Positions 25,098 through 33,420 of a stretch of DNA of 64,000 nucleotides are shown here, in pieces. The first letter of the stretch is position 1; each line of letters opens with the position of its first letter. Position numbers and translations under genes: made by a program. Source of the stretch: Alteribacter keqinensis (GTDB lineage Bacteria; Bacillota; Bacilli; Bacillales; Salisediminibacteriaceae); contig NZ_RHIB01000001.1 in the NCBI RefSeq assembly GCF_003710255.1, forward strand, positions 992,001 to 1,056,000. Direction: 5' to 3'. The notes under the pieces were generated by a model. That model saw only the letters and a list, made by a program, of their open reading frames with translations, was not told the DNA's origin and searched no databases.

Positions 25098-26192
25098 GTG
25101 TTAAGAAGGGTAATGAAGCTGACATTTTTACTTTCCATACTATTCTTTGTACCGTTGGTGATATGGATGAATGTGACAGGGACCACTATTTTTCAGCCTG
25201 CTACGACCTGGGAAGAGTACGAATCCCCGGAAGAGGCCGGCTGGGATGAAGACAAGCTTAATGAAGCGAGAGCTTATTTTAACTCACTGAACTCAACCGC
25301 AGGGATAGCCATATACAAAGGTAAAGTATTGTTCAGCTGGGGTGATGTGGCCTCAAATACCAATGCCCACAGTGTACGTAAAAGTATTCTGAGCGGCATG
25401 TACGGCCCCTATGTAGAAGATGGAACAATTGATTTAAACAGCACGATGGGGGAACTGGGAATTGTAGACTTTCCTCCTTTGACAACCCTGGAAAATCAGG
25501 CAAAAATTAAGCACCTTATGACGTCCAGCTCAGGAGTTTATCTCCGGGCCGGGGAAGAATCCTTTGCCATGAGGAGAAAGCGTCCGGACAGGGGTTCTCA
25601 CGCTCCAGGCTCTCATTTTTATTATAATAACTGGGACTTTAATGTATTGGGAACGATCTTTAACAACAAAGCAGAAGTAGATCTGTTCGAGCATTTTGAA
25701 GAAACCATTGCTGATCCTCTTGGTATGGAAGATTTTTCGTTGAATCATACAGGGTACAGAGAGGAAACGGGCAGATCGATCCACCCTTCATACCTTTTTA
25801 AAATGAGTGCCCGGGACATGGCAAGGTTTGGACAGCTTTATCTGCAGGAGGGCGAGTGGGAAGGAGAACAGATCATTCCCCGTGAATGGATCGAGACGAG
25901 CACTTCCGTTCAGGCCCCGGTCCCCGGTAACAGCATTTATGATTATGGTTTTATGTGGTGGGTTGCCACAGAAGAACCTTATAAAAGCCTTGGAATGTAT
26001 TCAGCCGTTGGCCGCTACGGACAATCTATTGATGTTATTCCTGAAAAAGATCTCGTATTCGTCCACCGCGTGGATTCTGACCGCCTGGCATTCCGCTTTT
26101 TACGACGGGGTGTTACCCAGTCACAGAGACTTTATCTATTGAGGATGATCCTGGATGCTAAAATAGGGGAGGAAGTCCCGGACATCCACTAA
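25098..26192 (+). CDS. Membrane-anchored serine hydrolase, beta-lactamase-like
   Basis: 364-residue protein with an N-terminal signal-anchor (LTFLLSILFFVPLVIWMNV) and an extracellular beta-lactamase-class-C-fold domain. The nucleophile motif is SVRK in AHSVRKSILSG, the YxN-type motif is YYNN in FYYNNWDFNVLG, and the third-box region is near AVGRYGQSIDVIP, lacking a plain KTG. GTG start at 25098 with AAGGTGG eight bases upstream. Such proteins act as esterases, D-aminopeptidases or penicillin-binding relatives; which applies is unknown. It is a second, distinct copy of the fold seen at 0.6 kb. Confidence 0.8.
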   Translation: MLRRVMKLTFLLSILFFVPLVIWMNVTGTTIFQPATTWEEYESPEEAGWDEDKLNEARAYFNSLNSTAGIAIYKGKVLFSWGDVASNTNAHSVRKSILSGMYGPYVEDGTIDLNSTMGELGIVDFPPLTTLENQAKIKHLMTSSSGVYLRAGEESFAMRRKRPDRGSHAPGSHFYYNNWDFNVLGTIFNNKAEVDLFEHFEETIADPLGMEDFSLNHTGYREETGRSIHPSYLFKMSARDMARFGQLYLQEGEWEGEQIIPREWIETSTSVQAPVPGNSIYDYGFMWWVATEEPYKSLGMYSAVGRYGQSIDVIPEKDLVFVHRVDSDRLAFRFLRRGVTQSQRLYLLRMILDAKIGEEVPDIH

Positions 26193-26269
26193 ACTCGGCT
26201 TTTGGAAACAAGTGTTACAGTGTCAGGCTGTTCTCGCAAAAGTATTTGCTTTTCTTGAAAAAGAGGATG

Positions 26270-26505
26270 CAGCAGAAGTGCCCGGGACTCTCTGTGGCAG
26301 GAGAAGCTAATGTTTTTTATTTGAAAAAAATGGAGCGAAAGGCGACGACTCCAGGGACGAGTGGTTACCTCACAAACAAGCTGCGAGTTGCTTCGACGCA
26401 GATAACTACGAAGCGTTACCGGTAGAAGAAGAAGCAGGAGTAATCCTCCAGAAGGCTGAAGTGAGGCCCGCGAAAGTGTCCGCCTGTATCGGAATACATC
26501 ATTGT
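26270..26505. repeat. Dispersed intergenic repeat, copy A
   Basis: Non-coding segment sharing blocks with the copy at 30.4 kb: 26274-26300 matches 30420-30446 at 24 of 27 positions; 26381-26400 matches 30473-30492 at 19 of 20; 26468-26495 matches 30561-30588 at 24 of 28, in the same order. It also shows GAGCGAAAGGCG.CGACTCC and GTCCGCCTG..CGGAA blocks I associate with a common repeat of Bacillaceae intergenic regions. Fills the 360-base gap after the serine hydrolase gene. Confidence 0.7.
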
Positions 26506-26506
26506 C

Positions 26507-26552
26507 AAAAAAAGAGAGTGTCACCAAAAGTAATTTTGGTGACACCCTCTTT
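26507..26552. terminator. Bidirectional terminator after acyltransferase gene
   Basis: GTGTCACCAAAA / TTTTGGTGACAC, perfect 12-base core, A-rich on the left and TTTTTT on the right; abuts the stop of the reverse-strand acyltransferase gene. Confidence 0.93.
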
Positions 26553-26553
26553 T

Positions 26554-27681
26554 TTATATTCTCGGTTTTAATTGTTCTTCGGGTTCCCTCTCAGGTGTTT
26601 TTGGCGGTTTACCGTCTTTACCGACACCGATTTTTCCTACAAAGTACTTACCGTGTTTCCAGCGGGAAGCAATCATCATCGTTCCCATGGAACAGAAAAG
26701 ACTGAGGAAGAAGAGGATAAAGATATAAGCAGCTCCAAAACTTAATCCAGCCTGCCTGACGAAAAGGTCAATGGTGTGAATAAAAAACATATGAAGCAGG
26801 TAAATACCAAACGAATACTGACTGATCTGTATGAGAAATGGTGGTATCGTCTTTATCTTTTGTCCAATGTACATGATAAAGAACATAATGGCCACAGTAT
26901 GAAGCAGAATATCAACCCGTTTTGAACTGTGTACGAGTAGGATATTATTGTGATAAAAAATAAGCAGTAATGTTGTAGAGACTATAGGTGCGGCTATAAT
27001 GATTTTACGGTATTTATAAACCCATTCTCTAAAAGTTTCATAATAATATCCGCAGTAGTAACCTACGGCAAAATAAAAGATCCAACCGAAAAAAGGTACC
27101 CAGTAAAAACGATCCCAAATATAATGGACAACCGGATGGGAAATCGGTGCAGCTGTCATATTAAACAACGCCAGATAAGCAATATTTATACTCAGCGCCA
27201 GTGGAATGACAACTTTCGGGTCTGCTTTTCGTAAATACTGATGGAAAAGTAAATGAAGAATATAAAACTGAAAAATAATGAGTACAAAGTATCCATGAAA
27301 ATCTCCGATCACTGCATTCATCAGAAACTTTTCTCCCCAGGCACCAAAGGTTGTTGCATACGGAAGAGAATAGAAGAAAGCCATAAACAGAAACGGAACA
27401 AAAATGTACATAAAGCGCTTTTTCATAAACCCTTCAGGAATAGGACGATTGCGGTAGGAGTAGGCAATAATGAATTCTGACATAAAAATAAAAACCGGTG
27501 TTCCAAAGTATAAAAATACCTGAATGGAATCAAAGATCGTAACCATCAAGGGACCGATACCCTGCAGGTAAGACGAGCGCAGGGCAATATCAATTGAATG
27601 GAGGAAAACGATACACATACAGGCTATACTACGGAGTACAAAGATCTCATCGATCATCCTTCTTGTTTTCATATTTTCCAC
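26554..27681 (-). CDS. Acyltransferase family 3 membrane protein
   Basis: 375-residue polytopic membrane protein with about ten helices. The N-terminal FVLRSIACMCIVFLHS contains the conserved Arg and catalytic His of the acyltransferase-3 fold (OafA/IcaC type). FYFGTPVFIFMSEF and SYFSFGIYLLHMFF-like segments near the end complete the pattern. These enzymes O-acetylate or O-succinylate surface polysaccharides or peptidoglycan from the inside. The C-terminal tail is basic and Pro/Glu-rich. Start ATG at 27681 follows AAGAGGTGGAAAATA on the reverse strand. Substrate unknown; no polysaccharide genes are adjacent. Confidence 0.82.
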   Translation of the reverse strand: MENMKTRRMIDEIFVLRSIACMCIVFLHSIDIALRSSYLQGIGPLMVTIFDSIQVFLYFGTPVFIFMSEFIIAYSYRNRPIPEGFMKKRFMYIFVPFLFMAFFYSLPYATTFGAWGEKFLMNAVIGDFHGYFVLIIFQFYILHLLFHQYLRKADPKVVIPLALSINIAYLALFNMTAAPISHPVVHYIWDRFYWVPFFGWIFYFAVGYYCGYYYETFREWVYKYRKIIIAAPIVSTTLLLIFYHNNILLVHSSKRVDILLHTVAIMFFIMYIGQKIKTIPPFLIQISQYSFGIYLLHMFFIHTIDLFVRQAGLSFGAAYIFILFFLSLFCSMGTMMIASRWKHGKYFVGKIGVGKDGKPPKTPEREPEEQLKPRI

Positions 27682-27810
27682 CTCTTAAAAGGTTTGACGC
27701 ACGTACAGCAAGTTACCCGTCATTATCATATGTTTTCCCGTTATCGTCAATGATTGTCATTCTTTTTTGATAAAATTACAAAATCTATTTTTATGGAGGT
27801 AAAGCTCTGG

Positions 27811-27839
27811 TTGTCAGTCCGGTTTATTGCGTGTAGAAT
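27811..27839 (+). promoter_or_regulatory. Sigma-A promoter of the M20 amidohydrolase/EamA operon
   Basis: TTGTCA at 27811-27816, 17 bases, TAGAAT at 27834-27839; short leader to ATG 27875. Confidence 0.7.
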
Positions 27840-27874
27840 TATTTAGATACACGAAGTGAAGAGGGGACAGGCCA

Positions 27875-29182
27875 ATGAATTCATTTTCCGAAACATTGAT
27901 ACATTCACTGCTCAGTGAGTATGATCGCAACCTTACAATAGAAGGTGTAAACGGTGTGCGAATAGCAAAACGACTTGGTGCACTCTCGGAGATTGGGCTT
28001 ACACCGGATTCGGGCTCAGGCCGTATGGGCTTTTCTAATGAAGAGACGGCTGCCAAAAACGTTCTTACCGGCTGGATGAAAGCTGCAGGTCTGGACGTCA
28101 GGGAAGATGGGGCTGGAAATGTAATCGGAAAGCTTGAAGGCTCTGATATGAAGGACCGCGTTGTAATGGCAGGGTCCCACCTGGACAGTGTGCCGAACGG
28201 GGGACATTTTGATGGTCCTCTGGGTGTTCTGGCAGCACTTGAAGTAGTGGATGCCTGGAAGGAAAGCGGGTATAAGCCCCGTAAAACGTATGAAGTTATC
28301 ATTTTTTCTGACGAAGAAGGTTCCAGGTTCAAATCAGGATTAACGGGCAGTACAGCTATGACCGGGCATACGAATCAAGAGAAGATGAGGGCTGTAAATG
28401 ATGTGTTCGGCACCCCTTTCAAAGAGGTTCTTGAGCAGGCTGGTTTGAACGAGGAAGGGTTATTTGATTCGTCACGGGATTTTTCTAATGTAGAAGCATT
28501 CTTTGAAGTTCACATTGAGCAAGGCAAAAGGCTGGAGAGGGAAGGACTTCCAGTAGGGATAGTTTCAGGCATCGCCGGACCTTGCTGGCTCCAGGTGGGT
28601 TTTAAAGGGAAAGCCGGACATGCAGGGAATACCCCTATGGACGACAGGCAGGATGCTTTAGCAGCTGCCGGGGACTTTGTCAGGCAGGTTTACCGTACAC
28701 CTGCTGAGGTCAGCGCCTCTGCAGTGGCAACGGTCGGACAGCTGCAAGTCTATCCCAACGGAATCAATGTCATTCCTGGGGAAGTGGTCATGACTGTTGA
28801 TATCCGTGATATTCATAAGGAAACGAGAGACGAGCTTGCAGATCGGGTAAAAGAACTGGCCCTGCAAACTGGAGAGCAATACAATACGGAAGTTTCTTTT
28901 GATGAAAAGGTACGCATTCCTCCGGTGCCTGTTCAAGAGTCGGTTTTAAAAATAATAGAAGAAGCTGTTGAATCACTTGATATCAGACCTGTGCTTCTCC
29001 CGAGCGGTGCAGGACACGATGCTATGATGGTTGGAAGGTGCGTACCTGTAGGTATGATCTTCGTTCGAAGCCTTGACGGTGTGAGCCATCATCCTGCAGA
29101 ATGGTCTTCATTAAACGATTGTGTTCTTTCCATTCACGCTTTAAAAAGAACTATAGAATTAACGATGGAAAGAGGGATCTAA
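27875..29182 (+). CDS. M20-family Zn-dependent amidohydrolase (allantoate/N-carbamoyl amino acid type)
   Basis: 435-residue enzyme of the HyuC/AllC group that hydrolyses N-carbamoyl-amino acids, allantoate or ureidoglycolate. Metal ligands lie in GSHLDSVPNGGHFDG, SDEEGSRF and HIEQGKRLE; the C-terminal SGAGHDAM His and HHPAEWS complete the set. The lid domain is between about residues 215 and 330. AGAGGGGAC precedes ATG 27875. The exporter-type EamA gene overlaps the last base of the stop, implying a shared transcript. Substrate is not decided by sequence. Confidence 0.88.
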   Translation: MNSFSETLIHSLLSEYDRNLTIEGVNGVRIAKRLGALSEIGLTPDSGSGRMGFSNEETAAKNVLTGWMKAAGLDVREDGAGNVIGKLEGSDMKDRVVMAGSHLDSVPNGGHFDGPLGVLAALEVVDAWKESGYKPRKTYEVIIFSDEEGSRFKSGLTGSTAMTGHTNQEKMRAVNDVFGTPFKEVLEQAGLNEEGLFDSSRDFSNVEAFFEVHIEQGKRLEREGLPVGIVSGIAGPCWLQVGFKGKAGHAGNTPMDDRQDALAAAGDFVRQVYRTPAEVSASAVATVGQLQVYPNGINVIPGEVVMTVDIRDIHKETRDELADRVKELALQTGEQYNTEVSFDEKVRIPPVPVQESVLKIIEEAVESLDIRPVLLPSGAGHDAMMVGRCVPVGMIFVRSLDGVSHHPAEWSSLNDCVLSIHALKRTIELTMERGI

Positions 29183-30093
29183 TGTCACGGGGGTTTACGT
29201 ATGCTCTGCTGTTTTTCGTGATGATTATCTGGGGTATGAATGTAGTAGCGGTGAAATTCCTTGTCGAACATATCTCCCCTGTGGCAATGCAGGGTGGAAG
29301 AATCTTTGTGGCGGGAATTGCTGCCATTACCGTGTTGTATTTCCGGAAAGAATTACGAAAACTCACTTCAAAAGAGTACCTGCTTATTATGATCATTGCT
29401 GTTTTCGGACAGTTAAGTCACCACGCCCTTCTTGCTGTCGGGCTTGTTAATACAACGGCTTCAAATGCGTCATTGATCCTCGGACTTATTCCCATAACAA
29501 CAGCAGTACTGGCAGTTATCTTCTTAAAAGACCGCCTTACTTTTCTGCGGCTTCTCGGTATCGTTACAGGTTTTATTGGGGTTGCCCTTGTCGTGCTTCA
29601 AAACGGAGACAGTGTCATCATATCCCGTGGAGACCTACTCGTATTTGTTTCTATGGTTTCACAGGCAATCAGCTTTATCTTTATTAAAAAGTTAACAGCA
29701 ACAGTCTCTTCCAAACAGCTCACGGCAGTCATGCTTCTGATTGGTTCCTTATTACTAATTGGGATGAGTATGGTATTTGAGCCACAAGGGCTGAGTACGT
29801 ATACCAATCAGACAGCCATCGTACGGGGAGTCTTTTTCTCATCAGCGATCCTTGCTACTGGACTTGGACATATTCTCTACAATGCCGCTATCCAAAACAT
29901 TGGTGCAGGTCAGACAGCGATTTTTAACAATCTCGTTCCTTTTTTTGCTCTGATCGGATCATTCTTTCTTCTTGGTGAAACCATTCACGGATACCAGATT
30001 TTCGGGTTCCTCTTAATTGTTGCAGGTGTCTTCCTTGGCACCGGATATGTTGATACGAAGATCAGAAACCGCCATAGGAAAAAAGCAGCCTGA
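29182..30093 (+). CDS. EamA/DMT-family transporter
   Basis: 303-residue membrane protein with ten helices in two EamA repeats: FFVMIIWGMNVVAVKF opens the first and LLVFVSMVSQAISFIFIKKL the second, each with the typical GxxxxG and Pro-containing helices. DMT transporters move amino acids, nucleobases or other small metabolites, often outwards. ATG 29182 shares its A with the stop of the amidohydrolase gene (TAATG), with AGAGGGA upstream, so it is tightly coupled. It may import the substrate or export a product of the amidohydrolase; direction is unknown. Confidence 0.87.
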   Translation: MSRGFTYALLFFVMIIWGMNVVAVKFLVEHISPVAMQGGRIFVAGIAAITVLYFRKELRKLTSKEYLLIMIIAVFGQLSHHALLAVGLVNTTASNASLILGLIPITTAVLAVIFLKDRLTFLRLLGIVTGFIGVALVVLQNGDSVIISRGDLLVFVSMVSQAISFIFIKKLTATVSSKQLTAVMLLIGSLLLIGMSMVFEPQGLSTYTNQTAIVRGVFFSSAILATGLGHILYNAAIQNIGAGQTAIFNNLVPFFALIGSFFLLGETIHGYQIFGFLLIVAGVFLGTGYVDTKIRNRHRKKAA

Positions 30094-30177
30094 ACGAACC
30101 GATAGAGGGGCAGCATTCTTTTAACAAGGCTCCCTGTACCCGCTCCTTGCGCTCCAATTTATAACAGCCTAAAAAAG

Positions 30178-30227
30178 AACGACTCCACAAGGTATTGAAT
30201 ACCAGTCTTATGGAGGCGTTTTTTTGA
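30178..30227 (+). terminator. Intrinsic terminator of amidohydrolase/EamA operon
   Basis: AACGaCTCCAcAAG pairs with CTTaTGGAGgCGTT, inner GGTATT/AATACC hairpin, then seven T. Confidence 0.8.
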
Positions 30228-30379
30228 TTTAATCAGTCTGACCCGAAAATACAATTTTGGGAGTTTCTCAACTTCTCACCGATGATCTAAGCTTCGTTGA
30301 ACGGAATACCCTCCCTTTCTGTGAACTCGCGCCGAGCCTGTCTTTACTTCGCCATGGTGTGAATAAATTAGCATCGGTG

Positions 30380-30630
30380 TATGTTTTCGGATAAGTTGCT
30401 TCAAAAAGTGAGATGAAGAAGAAGTGCCCGAGACTTCCTGTGGCAGCGACAAGGGTTTACATTACAAATTAACTGCGAGCTGCTTCGACGCATCCACTTC
30501 GAAGGAGACGCTGGCAGAGGAAGAAGCAGGAAAAAACTTTAATGAGGCTGTAGTTGATGCCCCGGAAAGCGTCCGCCTGTAGCGGAATTTATGATTGTAA
30601 GAGCAACAATCCATACGAAAACAACCTTTG
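30380..30630. repeat. Dispersed intergenic repeat, copy B
   Basis: Shares three ordered blocks with copy A (30420-30446, 30473-30492, 30561-30588) and a 3' block with copy D: 30602-30623 matches 40265-40286 at 20 of 22 positions (AGCAACAATC..TA..GAAAACA). Together with the terminator it accounts for most of the 584-base gap between the EamA gene and the glycerol-1-phosphate dehydrogenase-like gene; the rest (30228-30379) holds nothing I recognise. Confidence 0.7.
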
Positions 30631-30677
30631 ATTCTTAAAGGTCATCTGTTGAGGTTCAGGAATAAACTCCAGAAATA

Positions 30678-31724
30678 TCACACCAGAATCTCCTTCAGGA
30701 TTTTGTCTTCATTAATAAAGGCCAATGCTCTTTGATGGTAAGTCCTGTCATGAAGATAAGTATACCGCTCAGGTTTAATATCCGGTGACAGCCGTACGGC
30801 TTCCTCAACAGTACTTTTTGGTATGGCGAGGGTTTTTACATAATCGAAGAATCCCGTTCGGGAGAATACTTTTCTCATCCTTTCTCCGCGGTGATCCTGA
30901 ACATGGGCCATAATATAAGCACCTAATCCAGTCTGCAGCCCATGCATCGCAGGCTTTTTTAACAGACGGTCCATAGCATGGGAAATCAAGTGTTCAGATC
31001 CGCTGATGGGGGCAGTATTGCCGCTGATCACAGTAGAGATTCCTCCCATTGTAAGAGAGCTGATGAGTTCTTTTAGGAAAACCGGATGATATAAATCATT
31101 CATGGGTGTTCTTACAAAGCTGTTTACTGCTTTTTTACTGATCATGGCAGCAAAGGGATTGATTTGATTCTTCTTATGGGAAGATTCAAACTCCCAGTCA
31201 TATAGTGCTGTAATGTTAGACATGAGATCCCCGGTTCCTGCAAGAATAAAAGGAACCGGGGCTGTTTTTATAATATTCAAATCAGCAATGATCCCAAATG
31301 GGACGTGGGCAGGAATGGTTGTTTTCTGTCCTTTAACCATAAGAGAGCAAGTACTGCTGGAAAAGCCATCATTGGAAGGGGAGGTCGGCATGCTGATAAA
31401 CGGGATTTTTCTGAGGGAAGCGATGAACTTCCCATAGTCAATAATCGTACCTCCGCCCATTGCGATAATCACATCAGGGGCGCTGAACTGAAACGCTTCT
31501 TCCGTAAGCTCAAGCATGGACTTCGGTCCCTTGATGATTTTCGGCTGAATTTCAATTTCTTTTACAGAATTCATAACTCTGTCCTCGTAGGCTGAGAAGG
31601 TAAAATCATCGAAGAACATGACTGCTTTGGTAAAAGCAAACGGCTTTAACAGCCGGTCCAGGTCAAACGCGAGCTCATATCCGATTTCAAGTAGGGAAGG
31701 GATGGCAATGTTTGTTGGCTGCAT
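30678..31724 (-). CDS. Glycerol-1-phosphate dehydrogenase-like iron/zinc dehydrogenase
   Basis: 348-residue member of the Fe-ADH/G1PDH superfamily. NAD-binding is shown by AMGGGTIIDYGKF (about residue 88-100) and by MPTSPSNDGFSSSTCSL, the last a strong mark of sn-glycerol-1-phosphate dehydrogenases (EgsA/AraM and the archaeal enzyme). Metal ligands are expected in GTGDLMSN, SGSEHLISHAMD and MHGLQTGLGA. The product would be G1P from DHAP. AGGAAGG for this gene is formed by the last codons of the phosphatase gene upstream, three bases away, so the two are coupled. It is shorter than Bacillus AraM. Confidence 0.8.
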   Translation of the reverse strand: MQPTNIAIPSLLEIGYELAFDLDRLLKPFAFTKAVMFFDDFTFSAYEDRVMNSVKEIEIQPKIIKGPKSMLELTEEAFQFSAPDVIIAMGGGTIIDYGKFIASLRKIPFISMPTSPSNDGFSSSTCSLMVKGQKTTIPAHVPFGIIADLNIIKTAPVPFILAGTGDLMSNITALYDWEFESSHKKNQINPFAAMISKKAVNSFVRTPMNDLYHPVFLKELISSLTMGGISTVISGNTAPISGSEHLISHAMDRLLKKPAMHGLQTGLGAYIMAHVQDHRGERMRKVFSRTGFFDYVKTLAIPKSTVEEAVRLSPDIKPERYTYLHDRTYHQRALAFINEDKILKEILV

Positions 31725-31727
31725 GTC

Positions 31728-32387
31728 TTATCCTTCCCCGGTCACGACCTTGCTGTCGATGAGGTGTGCTTCCACTTCTTTAAAGGAAGAAACGGGAATA
31801 AAAGGTACATTTCTCTCTTTCAGAATTTCCTGAAGGACACCGATGGCATAGGTTGTATCCGCATAAACTGCAGGGTGGGAATCAGGCTCACTATCCCCGA
31901 TAAAATCAACGGTTTCGTATTCTTCTTTTAACTTCTTAATGACTTTTGATTTATCAATTCCGTAACGTTCATGATAATGCCAGTTTGATTCTTGCACGTT
32001 CATATGTACGTTTTGTTCTTTATAAAAACCTTCGTTGGAGAATACAGGTACATTTGTAATTCCGTATTTTTCGAGAGTATGTTTAATGTAAAAGTCTGTC
32101 CCGGCACTCAGGATGAAAAAGTCACCGCCGTTCTCCTGGACCTTGCGGATAAAATCAGGTACGTGGGGGTCGATTGCCATATCATAAATATCCTGAATGA
32201 TTTGCTCTTCCTCCTGGTTAATGGATTTAAATACCCGGCTTAAAAAATCAATATCTTTTACTTTCTCTGATTTCCATTCATCATACAGCGTTCTACCCTC
32301 AGGAAAATACTTTTCAATTACCATCCAGTAAAAGTCCTGTTTCGAGATTGTTCCGTCAAAATCTGATACAAATGCCCATTTTTTCAT
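31728..32387 (-). CDS. HAD-IB family phosphatase (MtnX-like)
   Basis: 219-residue HAD phosphatase. Motif I is VSDFDGTISKQDF at about residues 7-19 with the nucleophile and acid Asp; motif II is the Ser of ILSAGTDFYIK; motif IV is FIGDSEPDSHPA. The cap is small and helical, as in MtnX and phosphoserine phosphatase. GGAGGGGCC precedes the ATG at 32387 on the reverse strand. It is the first gene of a coupled pair with the G1P-dehydrogenase-like gene, so a phosphorylated three-carbon or related substrate is plausible. A methionine-salvage role is unlikely, as no mtn genes are present. Confidence 0.82.
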   Translation of the reverse strand: MKKWAFVSDFDGTISKQDFYWMVIEKYFPEGRTLYDEWKSEKVKDIDFLSRVFKSINQEEEQIIQDIYDMAIDPHVPDFIRKVQENGGDFFILSAGTDFYIKHTLEKYGITNVPVFSNEGFYKEQNVHMNVQESNWHYHERYGIDKSKVIKKLKEEYETVDFIGDSEPDSHPAVYADTTYAIGVLQEILKERNVPFIPVSSFKEVEAHLIDSKVVTGEG

Positions 32388-32463
32388 CGTGAGGCCCCTC
32401 CAATCTTTGTTGTGATTATTTTAACACACGTTTTTAGGAAACCTGGTTTTCAGCATCCAAAAA

Positions 32464-32511
32464 TAAAAAAACAATGGTTGAGCCCTTTGTGGGGGCACCA
32501 TTGCTTTTTAT
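32464..32511 (-). terminator. Terminator of reverse-strand GNAT gene
   Basis: CAATGGT / ACCATTG arms with inner GCCC/GGGC pairing; A-run on the left serves the reverse strand, TTTTTA on the right could serve the other. Confidence 0.8.
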
Positions 32512-32526
32512 AAACTTCAGATTACC

Positions 32527-33084
32527 TCAGGCTTCATTAGCCAGCACGAGAGGCTCTTCTGCTGCAGTACGCATCATATGAAGACTGTACATGTCTTTAG
32601 AAATTTCAAAGAGGTCGTACTGGTGGGCACCTTTATTAATCTGACTGACCAAAATAGGGTGAGTGGCTGAAACCTCCTGAACATAAGGGAGCTTTAAGAC
32701 CGCCTTTCTTGATCGCTCATTCGTATTCCGCACCTTCATATAAATACGTTCGATGTTTCCTGAAAAGAAAAGCTCATCGAAAAATACCGACTTCGCCTTT
32801 TCATTGTAGCCCATCCCATGGTAGGGCTTTCCGATCCATGTACCAAGGAATCCTGCATTGTTCTGAATGTCAAACAAAGTAATGGTTCCAATCGGGGTGC
32901 CCCATTCATCAATAATCGTTCTCGAGATAAGCTCTCCCTGTTCTTCAGCTTCAATAAGCTGCTTTGTTACGAATAAATACTCTTCAACACTTGATGCCCG
33001 ATGACGCACAAAAGGGAAGACATCTGGATGCACCAACAAGTTGAACAATGCTTCGCAATCGCTGAGATCACGTTTCATAAGCAT
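32527..33084 (-). CDS. GNAT family N-acetyltransferase
   Basis: 185-residue acetyltransferase of the RimJ/RimL-like type: LMKRDLSDCEALFNLLVHPDVFPF at the N-terminus, GTPIGTITLFDI strand, and GTWIGKPYHGMGYNEKAK, whose Q/R-x-x-G-x-G/A acetyl-CoA loop appears as HGMGYN. NTNERSRKAVLKLPYV is the usual later helix. On the reverse strand AGGAGGGG lies seven bases before ATG 33084. The structured RNA with a T-run lies 60-180 bases upstream and may govern its expression. Acceptor unknown. Confidence 0.82.
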   Translation of the reverse strand: MLMKRDLSDCEALFNLLVHPDVFPFVRHRASSVEEYLFVTKQLIEAEEQGELISRTIIDEWGTPIGTITLFDIQNNAGFLGTWIGKPYHGMGYNEKAKSVFFDELFFSGNIERIYMKVRNTNERSRKAVLKLPYVQEVSATHPILVSQINKGAHQYDLFEISKDMYSLHMMRTAAEEPLVLANEA

Positions 33085-33143
33085 GTTTACCCCTCCTGTG
33101 AGGGTAGTTCAACAAAAGCCGACCACCCTCGAAATTTTTAATG

Positions 33144-33262
33144 AAAAAAATTCCGGGGTGGGAATCGAACCCACTAGAACCAGCTTGCTGGTGGCGCACC
33201 ATTTGCCTTCCCTAAATAATCCGTTGATTATTTAAGTGATATTCAATTTGATTTCTCACTTA
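33144..33262 (-). ncRNA. Candidate structured RNA with a tRNA T-arm mimic and U-run
   Basis: On the reverse strand four hairpins follow each other: TAAGTGA/TCACTTA (33256-33262 with 33233-33239), AAATAATC-AACG-GATTATTT (33214-33233), ACCAGC/GCTGGT (33179-33192) and GTGGG-TTCGATT-CCCAC (33158-33174), the last identical in form to a tRNA T arm. CCCGGAA and a run of seven U follow. No partner TTCCGGG for a tRNA acceptor stem was found, so it is not a whole tRNA. It may be an independent small RNA or a leader attenuator for the GNAT gene. Confidence 0.5.
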
Positions 33263-33365
33263 CCATTTGTATCATACTAAAATATATATGAAAAAGATAC
33301 TGGTTTTTGTTTAGGTTTTTTAAATTTTTTTTTGGTGCTTTTCCGTTTCTTTAAGGGTGAAAGCC

Positions 33366-33394
33366 TTCTCAATCGTTGGGAAATTCGTTATAGT
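33366..33394 (+). promoter_or_regulatory. Probable promoter of dynA
   Basis: TTCTCA at 33366-33371, 17 bases, TATAGT at 33389-33394, leaving a leader of about 20 bases before the ribosome-binding site. Confidence 0.55.
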
Positions 33395-33420
33395 GGTATG
33401 TGAAAGAAAGGGGCAGTCCC

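Noticed and set aside
26189-26545. 118-codon reverse-strand frame in the gap after the serine hydrolase
   Set aside because: It reads through repeat copy A and a terminator; the conserved blocks match DNA elsewhere rather than protein.
33041-33235. Forward-strand 64-codon frame across the structured RNA
   Set aside because: Its product is only the translation of the T-arm-like and hairpin sequence on the wrong strand; it has no good start signal and the RNA explanation is simpler.
33144-33262. Complete tRNA gene on the reverse strand
   Set aside because: The T arm is perfect but no 5' acceptor partner (TTCCGGG), D arm or anticodon arm in the right places was found.
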